A stretch of DNA of 12,281 nucleotides, taken from contig DASXYG010000111.1 in assembly GCA_036502625.1 (NCBI GenBank), positions 1-12,281 of the forward strand. Direction: 5' to 3'. Shown here piece by piece: positions 5,766 to 12,281 of the stretch (position 1 is the first letter of the stretch; the number at the start of each line of letters is the position of its first letter). The notes under the pieces are model-generated. The model searched no databases and was not told where the DNA came from. It saw only the letters and a list, made by a program, of their open reading frames with translations. The DNA comes from DASXYG01 sp036502625 (GTDB taxonomy: Bacteria > Actinomycetota > Actinomycetes > Streptosporangiales > Streptosporangiaceae). The position numbers and the translations under genes were made by a program.

Positions 5766-7261
5766 TGCCCGATCCGACGCCCCTGCTGTACGCGCCCATC
5801 GTGCTGCCCGCACTCGCCGCGCTGGCCTACGCCGTCTTCGGCTGGCGAACCTGGACCGCGTGGGCGGGCGTGGCCACCACCGGCGCCCAGCTCACCGCCG
5901 CCGTCGCTCTGGCCCCCCGGCTGCTGGACGGAACGGCACGGGCCACCGCTGGTGGACTGCTGCGCGCGGACGCGCTCACCGGATACCTGCTGCTGGTCAT
6001 CTCCGCGGTCGCGGTGATCGCGACCTGGGCGAGCGTCGGCCACATCCGGCTCGAGCGCGCCGCCGGGCGTACAGATGCCGCCGACGCGCGCCGGTACGGC
6101 GTTCTCGTACACGCCTTCCTCGCCGCCATGGGTGCCGCCGCCCTCGCCGACAACCTCGGCCTGATGTGGGTCGCGCTGGAGGCGACCACCGTCATCACCG
6201 CGTTCCTCGTCGGGCACCGCCGCGACCGGCGCGGCCTGGAGGCCGCCTGGAAGTACGTGGTGCTGTGCTCGGCCGGCATCGCCATGGCGTTCCTCGGCAC
6301 CGTGTGCATGTACGCCGCCGCCCTGCACGCCGGCGGCCACGGTACGACCGCGCTGAACTGGACCTTCCTGCTCGGCCACGCGCACACCCTCGACCCCGGC
6401 GTGGTCCGGCTGGCCGCCGGGCTGGCCGTGCTGGGATTCGGCACGAAGGCCGGGCTCGCCCCCGTGCACGCGTGGCTACCCGACGCGCACAGCCAGGCGC
6501 CGGCCCCGGTGTCCGCGCTGATGTCCGGGGTGCTGCTGTCGGTGGCGTTCACCGCCATCCTGCGGTACAAGATCATCACCGACCAGGTGCTCGGCCCGGC
6601 GTACCTGCGGGCGCTGCTCATCGCCGCCGCGCTGGCGTCCCTGGCGGTGGCCGCGCTGCTGCTCATCGCCCAGCGCGACATCAAGCGGATGCTCGCGTAC
6701 TCCTCCATCGAGCACATGGGGCTCGCCGCGCTCGCCGCCGCCATCGGCGGACGCCTGGCCGCGGCGGCGCTGCTCCTGCACATCCTCGGCCACGGCCTGG
6801 CCAAATCGGTCGCCTTCACCGGCGCCGGGCAGATCCTCCAGACCACCGGCACCAGCCGCATCGCCGACATCCGTGGCCTCATCGCTCGCCGTCCCGCGCT
6901 GGCCGGGACGTTCGGGTTCGCGATCGCCGCGCTCGCCGGGTTGCCGCCCTTCCCGCTGTTCGCCTCGGAACTGGGCATCGCCCGATCCGGCGCCTCCGCG
7001 GGGCTGGGCTGGGCGCTTGCCGCCGCCCTGGCCGCGCTGCTGGTGATCTTCGCCGCGCTGGCCCGCCACACCTTCACCATGCTGCTGGGCGTCGCCCCGC
7101 CGCGGCACTCGCCGGACGTGGTCGCACCCGTCGGAACCCGGGCATCGGGTGCGGTCGCCCCGCTCGTCCTCGCCCTGACGGCCGCCGCCGTCCTCGGCAC
7201 CGTCCTCGGCCCGCTCCATCCCCTGCTGAACGCGGCCGCCACCATCGTGGGAGCGCACTGA
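5765..7261 (+). CDS. hyfF: Second antiporter-like proton-conducting subunit (HyfF type, hycQ/Rv0086-like)
   Basis: This 498-residue NuoL/N-type membrane protein is the second of two antiporter-like subunits in the operon. Ion-path residues are all present: E139 in WVALEATTV, K228 in GFGTKAGLAPVHAWLPDAHS, K307 in QRDIKRMLAYSSIEHMG, and H343 and K347 in LGHGLAKSVAF. The strongly hydrophobic sequence suggests 13-14 membrane helices. It is not a duplicate of the first antiporter-like gene; the two diverge outside the core motifs. E. coli hydrogenase-4 has three such subunits (HyfB, D, F), whereas this operon has two. The start overlaps the hyfE stop by one base, and the next gene begins one base after its own stop. 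Confidence 0.92.
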   Translation: MPDPTPLLYAPIVLPALAALAYAVFGWRTWTAWAGVATTGAQLTAAVALAPRLLDGTARATAGGLLRADALTGYLLLVISAVAVIATWASVGHIRLERAAGRTDAADARRYGVLVHAFLAAMGAAALADNLGLMWVALEATTVITAFLVGHRRDRRGLEAAWKYVVLCSAGIAMAFLGTVCMYAAALHAGGHGTTALNWTFLLGHAHTLDPGVVRLAAGLAVLGFGTKAGLAPVHAWLPDAHSQAPAPVSALMSGVLLSVAFTAILRYKIITDQVLGPAYLRALLIAAALASLAVAALLLIAQRDIKRMLAYSSIEHMGLAALAAAIGGRLAAAALLLHILGHGLAKSVAFTGAGQILQTTGTSRIADIRGLIARRPALAGTFGFAIAALAGLPPFPLFASELGIARSGASAGLGWALAAALAALLVIFAALARHTFTMLLGVAPPRHSPDVVAPVGTRASGAVAPLVLALTAAAVLGTVLGPLHPLLNAAATIVGAH

Positions 7262-7262
7262 C

Positions 7263-8804
7263 ATGACCGCCGACCAGCCCACGGGCGGCCACCCGGGAGA
7301 CGGCCGTACGCGGATCGAGCCGACCGAGCCCGCGCGGCTGCGCGAACGCGCCGCCGCTCTCCTCACGCGCGGCTACCGGCTCGCGCTGGTGTCCGCCACC
7401 CACGATGGTCCCGGCCACCCCGACGGCCCGGCCATCCGTGTCGTCTACCTGTTCACTTCCGGCCCGCCCGACTCCCGCGTGGAACTACGCCTCCGGTTGG
7501 ACCCCGCTTCTGCGGCGGTGCCCAGCCTCGCCGGGATGTCGTTCCCGGCCAGCCGGTTCGAACGCGAGATGCGGGATCTGTACGGGGTCGTGCCGCTGGA
7601 CCACCCCCTGCCCCGCCGCCTCGTCCGCCATCCCCACTGGCCGCGCGGCTGGTACCCGATGCGCGCCGACGCCGGGCCACCACCGCCGTTCGGCGCCGCG
7701 GACACGCCGTACCCGTTCCGCCCCGTCGACGCCCCCGGCGCATACGAGATCCCCGTTGGGCCCATACACGCCGGGCTCATCGAACCCGGCCACTTCCGGT
7801 TCACCGTCGTCGGCGAGACCATCCTCAAGCTCAAGGCCCGGCTCTGGTTCACCCACAAGGGCACCGAGAAACTGTTCGCCGGGCACCCGGCGGCCGATCG
7901 GGTCGTCCTGGCCGAACGCGTCAGTGGCGACACCGCCGTCGGCCATGCCCTGGCGTACTGCCTCGCCGTCGAGGACGCCGCCGGCATCGCGCCGCCGCCC
8001 GAGGCCGCCCGCATGCGCGCGGTCCTCCTCGAGCTCGAACGGCTGCACAACCACGTCACCGACCTCGGCGCGCTGTGCAACGACGTCGGCCACGGCGTCC
8101 TGAACTCCCACGCCCTCGCCATCCGCGAGGCCCTGCTCCGCCTCAACGAGGAGACCACCGGCCACCGCCTCCTGCGCGACGGCGTCATCCTCGGCGGCGC
8201 CGCCATCCGCCGCCTCCCCGACCCCAAACGGCTCAACGCCATCCGCGACGACGTACGCGAACTCGTCGACCTCGCCCTGGGCCACACCATCGTCCGCGAC
8301 CGGTTCACCGGAACCGCCCCGCTCACCGGCGAACAGGCCCACGAGATCGGCGTCCTCGGCTACGTCGCCCGCGCCAGCGGCCTCCGCACCGACGCCCGCC
8401 TCAGCCACCCCTTCACCGACCTCGGCGACGCCCTCACCATCCCCGACCACACCGGCGGCGACGTCCTGGCCCGCTTCCTCGTCCGCGCCGAGGAGTTCAC
8501 CACGTCCGTCGACATCATCAACGCGCTCGTGCCCGGACTCAGCCCCGGCCAAATCACCGCCTGGCCGCCCATGACCCGCATCCGCCCTTACGCCACCGGA
8601 ACCGGCATCGTCGAAGGCTGGCGCGGCACCATCACCCACCGCGTCGAACTCACCCCCGACGGGCACCTCACCCGCGCCAAGATCGCCGACCCGTCCTTCT
8701 TCAACTGGCCCGCCCTCCCCGTCGCCCTCCGCGACACGATCGTCCCCGACTTCCCCCTCACCAACAAAAGCTTCAACCTCTCCTACGCCGGCAACGACCT
8801 CTAA
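7263..8804 (+). CDS. hycE: Fused NuoC-NuoD / HycE-type large subunit lacking the NiFe-binding cysteines (Rv0087-like)
   Basis: This 513-residue protein has a NuoC-like N-terminal part, with FEREMRDLYGVVPLDHPLPR at about 99-118, joined to a NuoD/hydrogenase-large-subunit part that begins with GPIHAGLIEPGHFRF (166-180). By overall match it is a HycE/HyfG homologue. The first NiFe motif region reads ERVSGDTAVGH (218-228), with S221 and T224 where hydrogenases have CxxC. The second reads NKSFNLSYAGNDL (501-513), with S507 and G510 in place of CxxC. Only two cysteines exist in the whole protein (C233, C272). The protein stops right after the second site, with no cleavable C-terminal peptide. It should not hold a NiFe centre. 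GGGAG nine bases upstream supports ATG 7263. The catalytic reaction is unknown. Confidence 0.92.
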   Translation: MTADQPTGGHPGDGRTRIEPTEPARLRERAAALLTRGYRLALVSATHDGPGHPDGPAIRVVYLFTSGPPDSRVELRLRLDPASAAVPSLAGMSFPASRFEREMRDLYGVVPLDHPLPRRLVRHPHWPRGWYPMRADAGPPPPFGAADTPYPFRPVDAPGAYEIPVGPIHAGLIEPGHFRFTVVGETILKLKARLWFTHKGTEKLFAGHPAADRVVLAERVSGDTAVGHALAYCLAVEDAAGIAPPPEAARMRAVLLELERLHNHVTDLGALCNDVGHGVLNSHALAIREALLRLNEETTGHRLLRDGVILGGAAIRRLPDPKRLNAIRDDVRELVDLALGHTIVRDRFTGTAPLTGEQAHEIGVLGYVARASGLRTDARLSHPFTDLGDALTIPDHTGGDVLARFLVRAEEFTTSVDIINALVPGLSPGQITAWPPMTRIRPYATGTGIVEGWRGTITHRVELTPDGHLTRAKIADPSFFNWPALPVALRDTIVPDFPLTNKSFNLSYAGNDL

Positions 8805-8814
8805 GCCCGGAAGA

Positions 8815-8848
8815 CCGGGGCGCCCTCACCACAGCACGAGCGCCCCGG
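8815..8848. terminator. Bidirectional hairpin terminator between convergent operons
   Basis: A perfect 9-bp GC-rich stem, CCGGGGCGC (8815-8823) and GCGCCCCGG (8840-8848), encloses a 16-nt loop. It lies in the 63-bp gap between the hycE-like stop and the acs stop, which face each other. On the plus strand it is followed by CCGCGTTTCC, a short T run, so it is not a textbook U-tract terminator, but actinobacterial terminators often lack one. Confidence 0.65.
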
Positions 8849-8867
8849 CCGCGTTTCCCCGTACCGT

Positions 8868-10979
8868 CTACTCCTCCTGTCCGAAGGCGCGGATCTCCGC
8901 CGCCTCCTCGGCGGTCAGCTCGCGTGGCACCTCGTCTCGCCGCACCTTCGCCGACTGCACGCCGTGCCGGATCTCCTCGACGATCTCCGGGTTGGCCAGC
9001 GTCGTGGTGTCGCCCACGTCGGTGAAGTTCGAGATCGAGGCGATCACCCGCCGCATGATCTTGCCGGACCGGGTCTTCGGCATGTCCGCCACGATCCAGA
9101 CGTTCTTCGGCCGGGCGATCTTGCCGATCTGCGTCTCGATCGCGGCGTTGACCTTCCCCGCGACCCCGCTGTCCTCGGCGTAACCCGGTTTCAGCGCCAC
9201 GTACAGCTCGACGACCCGGCCACGCAGGTCGTCCACCACCGGCACGGCCGCCGCCTCGGCGACCTCCTCCACGGTGATCGCCGCCGACTCCAGCTCCTTG
9301 GTACCCAAGCGGTGGCCGGCCACGTTGATGACGTCGTCGATACGGCCGAGGATCCGGAAGTACCCGTCGTCGGCCTGCATGGCGCCGTCCCCGGCCAGGT
9401 ACGGCCAGTCGCGCCAGTCGGTGCTCTTCGGGTCGCGGCAGTACCGCTCGTAGTACGTCTGCACGAACCGTTCGGGCTGCCCCCAGATCGTCTGGAAGAT
9501 CCCCGGCCACGGGTTACGGATGCAGATGTTGCCCGCCCGGCCGCTGCCCGCCGCGACCTCGTTCCCGTCGTCGTCGTAGATCACCGGGTAGATGCCGAGC
9601 ACGCCGGGACCGCAGCTCCCCGGCTTCATCGGGTGCACCGCGGGCAGCGTGCTGCCGAGGAACCCGCCGTTCTCGGTCTGCCACCAGGTATCGACGATGA
9701 CCGCCTGGCCCTTGCCGACGACGTTGTAGTACCAGCGCCACACGTCCGGCTCGATCGGCTCGCCGACCGTCGTCATGTGCTTGAACCGGTAGCCGTACTT
9801 CAGCGGCTCGTCTGGGCCGAGCTTGCGCAGCATGCGGATGGCGGTCGGCGCGGTGTGGAACGTGGTGACGCCGAGCCGCTCGGCGATCCGCCACGGGCGC
9901 CCGGCGTCGGGGTAGGTGGGCGTGCCTTCGTAGATCAGCGTCGTCGTGCCCAGCGACAGCGGGCCGTAGACGATGTAGGAGTGCCCGGTGATCCAGCCGA
10001 TGTCGGCCATACACCAGTACGTGTCGCCGGGGTGGATGTCCTGGTAGTACTTCGACGTGCCGGTCACGTACGCGAGGTAGCCGCCGGTGCTGTGCTGGCA
10101 GCCCTTCGGCTTACCGGTCGTGCCGCTGGAGTACATGAGGAACAGCGGTGCCTCGGCGGGCATCGACTCCGGTTCCACCAGTGCGCCGCGGTAGTCGGGC
10201 ATCAGCTCGTCGACGAAGAAGTCCCGGCCCGGCACCATCGGGCTGGCCGAGGCGTACGCGCCGGCGTGCCGGCGGAACACCAGGACCTTGTCCACCTCCT
10301 GGCCCTGTGACCGTGCCTCTTCTACCGCCTCGTCCGCCTTGACCTTGTGGTCGGCCAGCTCGCCGCTGCGGTAGTAGCCGTCCATCGTGACCAGGACGCG
10401 GCTGCCCGAGTCCGCGATGCGGCCGCCGCACGCGGGGCCGCTGAACCCGCCGAACACCTCCGAGTGCACGACGCCGAGCCGCGCGCAGGCCAGCATCGCC
10501 ACCGGCAGCTCCGGCACCATCGGCAGGTGGAACGTGACCCGGTCGCCGGCCTTCACGCCGCAGAAGCCGCGCAGCAGCGCGGCGAACTCGTTGACCCTGC
10601 GGTACAGCTCCCGGTACGTGATGACGACGGCGTCGTTGTCCTCCGGCTCCGGGACCCAGATGATCGCCGCCTTGTTGCCGTACTCGGCCAGGTGCCGGTC
10701 CACGCAGTTGTAGCTGGCGTTCAGCCGCCCGCCCACGAACCACTTCCAGAACGGGGGATTGCTGGCGTCCAGCGTCGTGTGCCAGTAGCTGTCCCACGAC
10801 AACAGGTCCGCGTACTCGCGGAAACACTCGGGGAAGTTGTCCTCGGCGAACCGGTCGACGATCGCCGGATCCGGGGCGTTGGCCTGCGCGATGAACGTCG
10901 CCGGCGGCGAGTAGTACTCCTCCTCGCGCCAATGGACGGCGATCTGCGCCTCCGAGACCTGATCCCGCTCAACCGTCAT
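8868..10979 (-). CDS. acs: Acetyl-CoA synthetase (AMP-forming acetate-CoA ligase)
   Basis: This enzyme activates acetate with ATP and CoA to acetyl-CoA through an acetyl-AMP intermediate, in the cytoplasm. The 703 residues show the adenylate-forming motifs in order: YSSGTTGKPKG (283-293, phosphate-binding loop), DTWWQTENGGF (430-440, containing the tryptophan that limits the acyl pocket to acetate), YLAGDGA (527-533), GRIDDVINVAGHRLG (545-559), and PKTRSGKIMRR (634-644), with K640 the catalytic lysine that is acetylated in well-studied Acs enzymes. The N-terminal ACAS-type region (YWHTTLDASNPPFWKWF) is present. About 33 residues beyond the usual end, rich in E and R, form an extra tail. ATG is preceded by GAGGAGG, a strong Shine-Dalgarno site. 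The small gene upstream lies 37 bp away and is probably co-transcribed. Propionate use is possible but less likely. Confidence 0.94.
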   Translation of the reverse strand: MTVERDQVSEAQIAVHWREEEYYSPPATFIAQANAPDPAIVDRFAEDNFPECFREYADLLSWDSYWHTTLDASNPPFWKWFVGGRLNASYNCVDRHLAEYGNKAAIIWVPEPEDNDAVVITYRELYRRVNEFAALLRGFCGVKAGDRVTFHLPMVPELPVAMLACARLGVVHSEVFGGFSGPACGGRIADSGSRVLVTMDGYYRSGELADHKVKADEAVEEARSQGQEVDKVLVFRRHAGAYASASPMVPGRDFFVDELMPDYRGALVEPESMPAEAPLFLMYSSGTTGKPKGCQHSTGGYLAYVTGTSKYYQDIHPGDTYWCMADIGWITGHSYIVYGPLSLGTTTLIYEGTPTYPDAGRPWRIAERLGVTTFHTAPTAIRMLRKLGPDEPLKYGYRFKHMTTVGEPIEPDVWRWYYNVVGKGQAVIVDTWWQTENGGFLGSTLPAVHPMKPGSCGPGVLGIYPVIYDDDGNEVAAGSGRAGNICIRNPWPGIFQTIWGQPERFVQTYYERYCRDPKSTDWRDWPYLAGDGAMQADDGYFRILGRIDDVINVAGHRLGTKELESAAITVEEVAEAAAVPVVDDLRGRVVELYVALKPGYAEDSGVAGKVNAAIETQIGKIARPKNVWIVADMPKTRSGKIMRRVIASISNFTDVGDTTTLANPEIVEEIRHGVQSAKVRRDEVPRELTAEEAAEIRAFGQEE

Positions 10980-11016
10980 CTTTACCCCTCCTCGGGTTGA
11001 CGACGCGCCGGGCCGC

Positions 11017-11304
11017 TCACCGATCAGCGAGCAGCCCGGCGCAGACGGCGAACTCATGCAGGCGCGCGGACAGCTCGGCCCGGCGCGTAAAGGTAGTGGC
11101 GTCCGCGTGACCCAGCGCGTCCCAGCACAGCACGTCGGCCAAGACGAGGGCATCGTGCGCGACAGGGCCCAGCCGTCCTGGCGGCCGGGTCTCCGCTTCG
11201 CGCCGCAAGCTTGCGACGGCTCGGGCCTGCTTACGATCGCTGGTGGTGAGCCGCAGGTCGCCCAGTAATACGGACAGCTCGCCGCCGAGATACTGCAGCG
11301 TCAT
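11017..11304 (-). CDS. Small hypothetical protein upstream of acs
   Basis: I do not recognise this 95-residue protein. It looks mainly helical and soluble, with no signal peptide or membrane segment. It has a leucine-rich start (MTLQYLGGELSVLLGDLRL), a basic middle, and a second helical part containing LVLADVLCWDALGHAD and ELSARLHEFAVCAGLL. Two cysteines (60 and 88) are far apart. A Shine-Dalgarno GGGAGG lies about nine bases before ATG 11304, and codon third positions are strongly G/C, which supports real coding. It is 37 bp upstream of acs on the same strand, so the two are probably one transcript and it may act with acetate activation. That link is inference from position only. Confidence 0.68.
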   Translation of the reverse strand: MTLQYLGGELSVLLGDLRLTTSDRKQARAVASLRREAETRPPGRLGPVAHDALVLADVLCWDALGHADATTFTRRAELSARLHEFAVCAGLLADR

Positions 11305-11313
11305 CGTGGCCGC

Positions 11314-11326
11314 CTCCCTATGGGAG
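11314..11326 (-). promoter_or_regulatory. Hairpin overlapping the ribosome-binding site of the small gene
   Basis: On the minus strand CTCCC-ATA-GGGAG is a perfect 5-bp inverted repeat, and its right arm is part of the GGGAGG Shine-Dalgarno of the 95-residue gene. In the mRNA this pairing would hide the ribosome-binding site. The stem is short with a 3-nt loop, so the effect could be modest. Confidence 0.35.
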
Positions 11327-11362
11327 TTGACTCAATGTAACCCCGTACGCGCCGGTTGACAC
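11327..11362 (-). promoter_or_regulatory. Possible promoter and operator for the small gene-acs unit
   Basis: On the minus strand GTGTCA (11362-11357) and TACATT (11339-11334) are separated by 17 bp, a plausible -35/-10 pair, with transcription starting near 11327. The palindrome TTGAGTCAA (11335-11327) overlaps the end of the -10 and the start site and could be an operator. This is judged by eye, without a scoring model. Confidence 0.35.
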
Positions 11363-11431
11363 GGGGCGAACAGGGCTCGCCGGAAGTGCGGGGCACGCCC
11401 TCTACGGCCAGCGGTCATACCGACTGGACCT
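11341..11431. other. Non-coding stretch between the acs-unit promoter and the coding remnant
   Basis: I see no convincing coding frame, terminator hairpin or RNA gene here beyond the promoter-like bases at its left edge. Together with the remnant next to it, it makes up the only gap of more than 300 bases without an intact gene (11305-11681). Confidence 0.4.
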
Positions 11432-11610
11432 TCACCATGGTCGTTCGCCGGTCGCGATCCGGATCAGGGTTTCGAGCTGTTCGCTGATGTGATCCAGCGG
11501 CGCGGCGTCGTGGCTGGCACGGCAGACGGCAGACGACGATGGCGCCTTCGACGGCGGAGACCTCGTCGTACAGGCGGGCGTTCTCGACCACGACCGCCCT
11601 TTCGCCGGCG
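11432..11610 (-). pseudogene. Decayed coding remnant, partly GAF-like, with a frameshift
   Basis: No intact gene fits this stretch, but two coding-like pieces lie end to end on the minus strand. The first reads ERAVVVENARLYDEVSAVEG, resembling the last helix of a GAF domain (as in AxAIENARLYEE of sensor kinases). After about ten codons the sensible reading moves to another frame, giving CRASHDAAPLDHISEQLE and then TLIRIATGERPW before a stop. Third positions in the second piece are nearly all G/C. There is no start codon with a ribosome-binding site, and no N-terminal part. The best reading is a truncated, frameshifted remnant just downstream of the stress-protein gene. The original function is uncertain. 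Confidence 0.4.
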
Positions 11611-11681
11611 CCGGGGTGTGTTCCTCACTACATCACTGTCGGGGGCGGGCTTCAATGTCGGTGTCAAGGGGCGGCGGTTGT

Positions 11682-12188
11682 TCAGGAGAAGGTCCCGGCT
11701 GGTGCGCTGTCGGCGTGCTGTTCGGGTCGGCGGTGTGGCGTGCGGGTGCGGGGCTGGATTAGGACGGGGCAGGTGGCGTGGTCCATGACGTAGTCCGGTA
11801 CCGAGCCGCACATTGCGCGTCGTGCCAGGTGGTGGTGGGAGCGGCCGATCACGATGAGGTCGTCCGGGCGGTCGGCCACGGCGACCAGGGCCGGCCCGGC
11901 CGGTCCCTCGGGGATCCGCCGGGAGACTTGGATGTCGGTGGGGGTGCCGCCCACGGTGGTGAAGGCGTGGCTGATCCGTTGCGTGGCACCGGCCCGTAGC
12001 TCGGTTTCCGCGCCGGGCGGGGTCGCGTCCCGTGGGCTGGGGTCGGCCAGCGGGCCCCATGTACGGACGGCGACGAGTTCGCCGCCGCGCCGCCGCGCTT
12101 CGGTGATGGCGTACGCGAGGGCGGTGTCGCTGGCGGTGTTGTCGCCGATTCCCACGATGACGCGGGACTGGGCGGTTGTGGTGTTCAT
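11682..12188 (-). CDS. Universal stress protein (UspA family)
   Basis: This 168-residue single-domain Usp is a cytoplasmic protein of the nucleotide-binding alpha/beta fold, linked to stress and dormancy in actinobacteria. It begins RVIVGIGDNTASDTALAYA (first strand and helix) and ends with DLIVIGRSHHHLARRAMCGS and VMDHATCPVLIQP, the usual Usp C-terminal block. The ATP-binding pattern G-2X-G-9X-G-S is G115-2X-H118-9X-G128-S129: spacing is exact, but the second glycine is histidine. The first-strand aspartate normally seen as VGxDGS is also displaced. ATP binding may therefore be weak or absent. After the fold comes a tail of about 20 polar residues. The ATG has GGAGG five bases upstream and overlaps the stop of the preceding gene (ATGA), so the two are co-transcribed. 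Confidence 0.9.
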   Translation of the reverse strand: MNTTTAQSRVIVGIGDNTASDTALAYAITEARRRGGELVAVRTWGPLADPSPRDATPPGAETELRAGATQRISHAFTTVGGTPTDIQVSRRIPEGPAGPALVAVADRPDDLIVIGRSHHHLARRAMCGSVPDYVMDHATCPVLIQPRTRTPHRRPEQHADSAPAGTFS

Positions 12189-12281
12189 CGTTCCTCCATG
12201 GCGTTCTGTACGGACTGGACGACATTGACAGTGCGCCGCGGCGTCGCGGCCGCGAAGGTCTGGATGACCCGGTTCGCCGGG
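12185..12281 (-). CDS. C-terminus of an unidentified gene (partial, continues past the right edge)
   Basis: The last 31 codons of a minus-strand gene are visible, ending NVVQSVQNAMEER and a TGA that overlaps the ATG of the stress protein in an ATGA junction. G/C-rich third positions and the overlap support real coding and an operon with the stress protein. The fragment looks helical. It is too short to name a family. Confidence 0.6.
   Translation of the reverse strand, partial: PANRVIQTFAAATPRRTVNVVQSVQNAMEER

Noticed and set aside
7485..8666. Long minus-strand open frame opposite the hycE-like gene (393 codons)
   Set aside because: The low-complexity V/A/G/D/E translation mirrors the codon pattern of the real plus-strand gene.
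8964..10310. Long plus-strand open frame opposite acs (448 codons)
   Set aside because: It is a shadow of acs. It has no ribosome-binding site and only an R/V/H/D-rich composition.
11056..11268. Plus-strand ORF opposite the 95-residue gene
   Set aside because: The minus-strand frame has the Shine-Dalgarno site, an operon-like position before acs, and the better codon pattern.
11356..11361. Plus-strand TTGACA resembling a perfect -35
   Set aside because: No -10 element follows at a suitable distance, and no plus-strand gene lies downstream.
11489..11788. Plus-strand 99-codon ORF over the remnant and the end of the stress-protein gene
   Set aside because: It is arginine-rich low-complexity sequence with no ribosome-binding site, and it overlaps the real stress-protein coding end.
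1..12281. tRNA, rRNA, CRISPR arrays, insertion sequences, prophage or conjugation genes
   Set aside because: None were seen by eye: no spaced direct repeats, no transposase or integrase motifs, and no tRNA-like cloverleaf.

Overview
The window comes from a high-GC actinomycete. Third codon positions are almost always G or C, starts are often GTG or TTG, and the main gene block has the gene content and order of Mycobacterium tuberculosis Rv0081-Rv0087. No species call is possible from the sequence alone.

Layout, left to right. (1) A MerR-family regulator reads off the left edge (minus strand). It is divergent from a TetR-family regulator (plus strand), and two perfect short palindromes lie between them. 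(2) An ArsR-family regulator with no cysteines is followed by six plus-strand genes with overlapping or nearly touching ends, which look like one operon. These encode an Fe-S small subunit (NuoB/HyfI type), a large antiporter-like subunit (HyfB type), a NuoH/HycD-type membrane subunit, a HyfE-type subunit, a second antiporter-like subunit (HyfF type), and a fused NuoC-NuoD/HycE-type large subunit. This is a membrane complex of the group 4 hydrogenase / complex I superfamily. (3) A GC-rich hairpin separates this operon from a convergent minus-strand unit: a small protein of unknown function followed by acetyl-CoA synthetase (acs). (4) The right end, also minus strand, holds a decayed coding remnant, a universal stress protein, and the C-terminus of another gene whose stop overlaps the stress-protein start.

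The most interesting system is the complex in (2). Its 'hydrogenase' large subunit has only two cysteines in 513 residues, and both CxxC pairs that hold the NiFe centre are replaced (S-G-D-T and S-Y-A-G). The small subunit keeps the cysteines for its 4Fe-4S cluster, and the membrane subunits keep the lysines and glutamates of the proton path. It should therefore be a redox-coupled ion pump that does not make or use hydrogen at a NiFe site. Its electron partner is unknown, since no ferredoxin-like subunit, formate dehydrogenase or hydrogenase maturation gene is present here. Comparable complexes without NiFe ligands are known (the Ehr group), but their reaction is not established.

A second useful signal is a 19-bp motif, GATTGC-N6-CGGCAAC, found twice and only in the two places expected for an operator of the local ArsR protein: just before arsR itself and just before the small-subunit gene.
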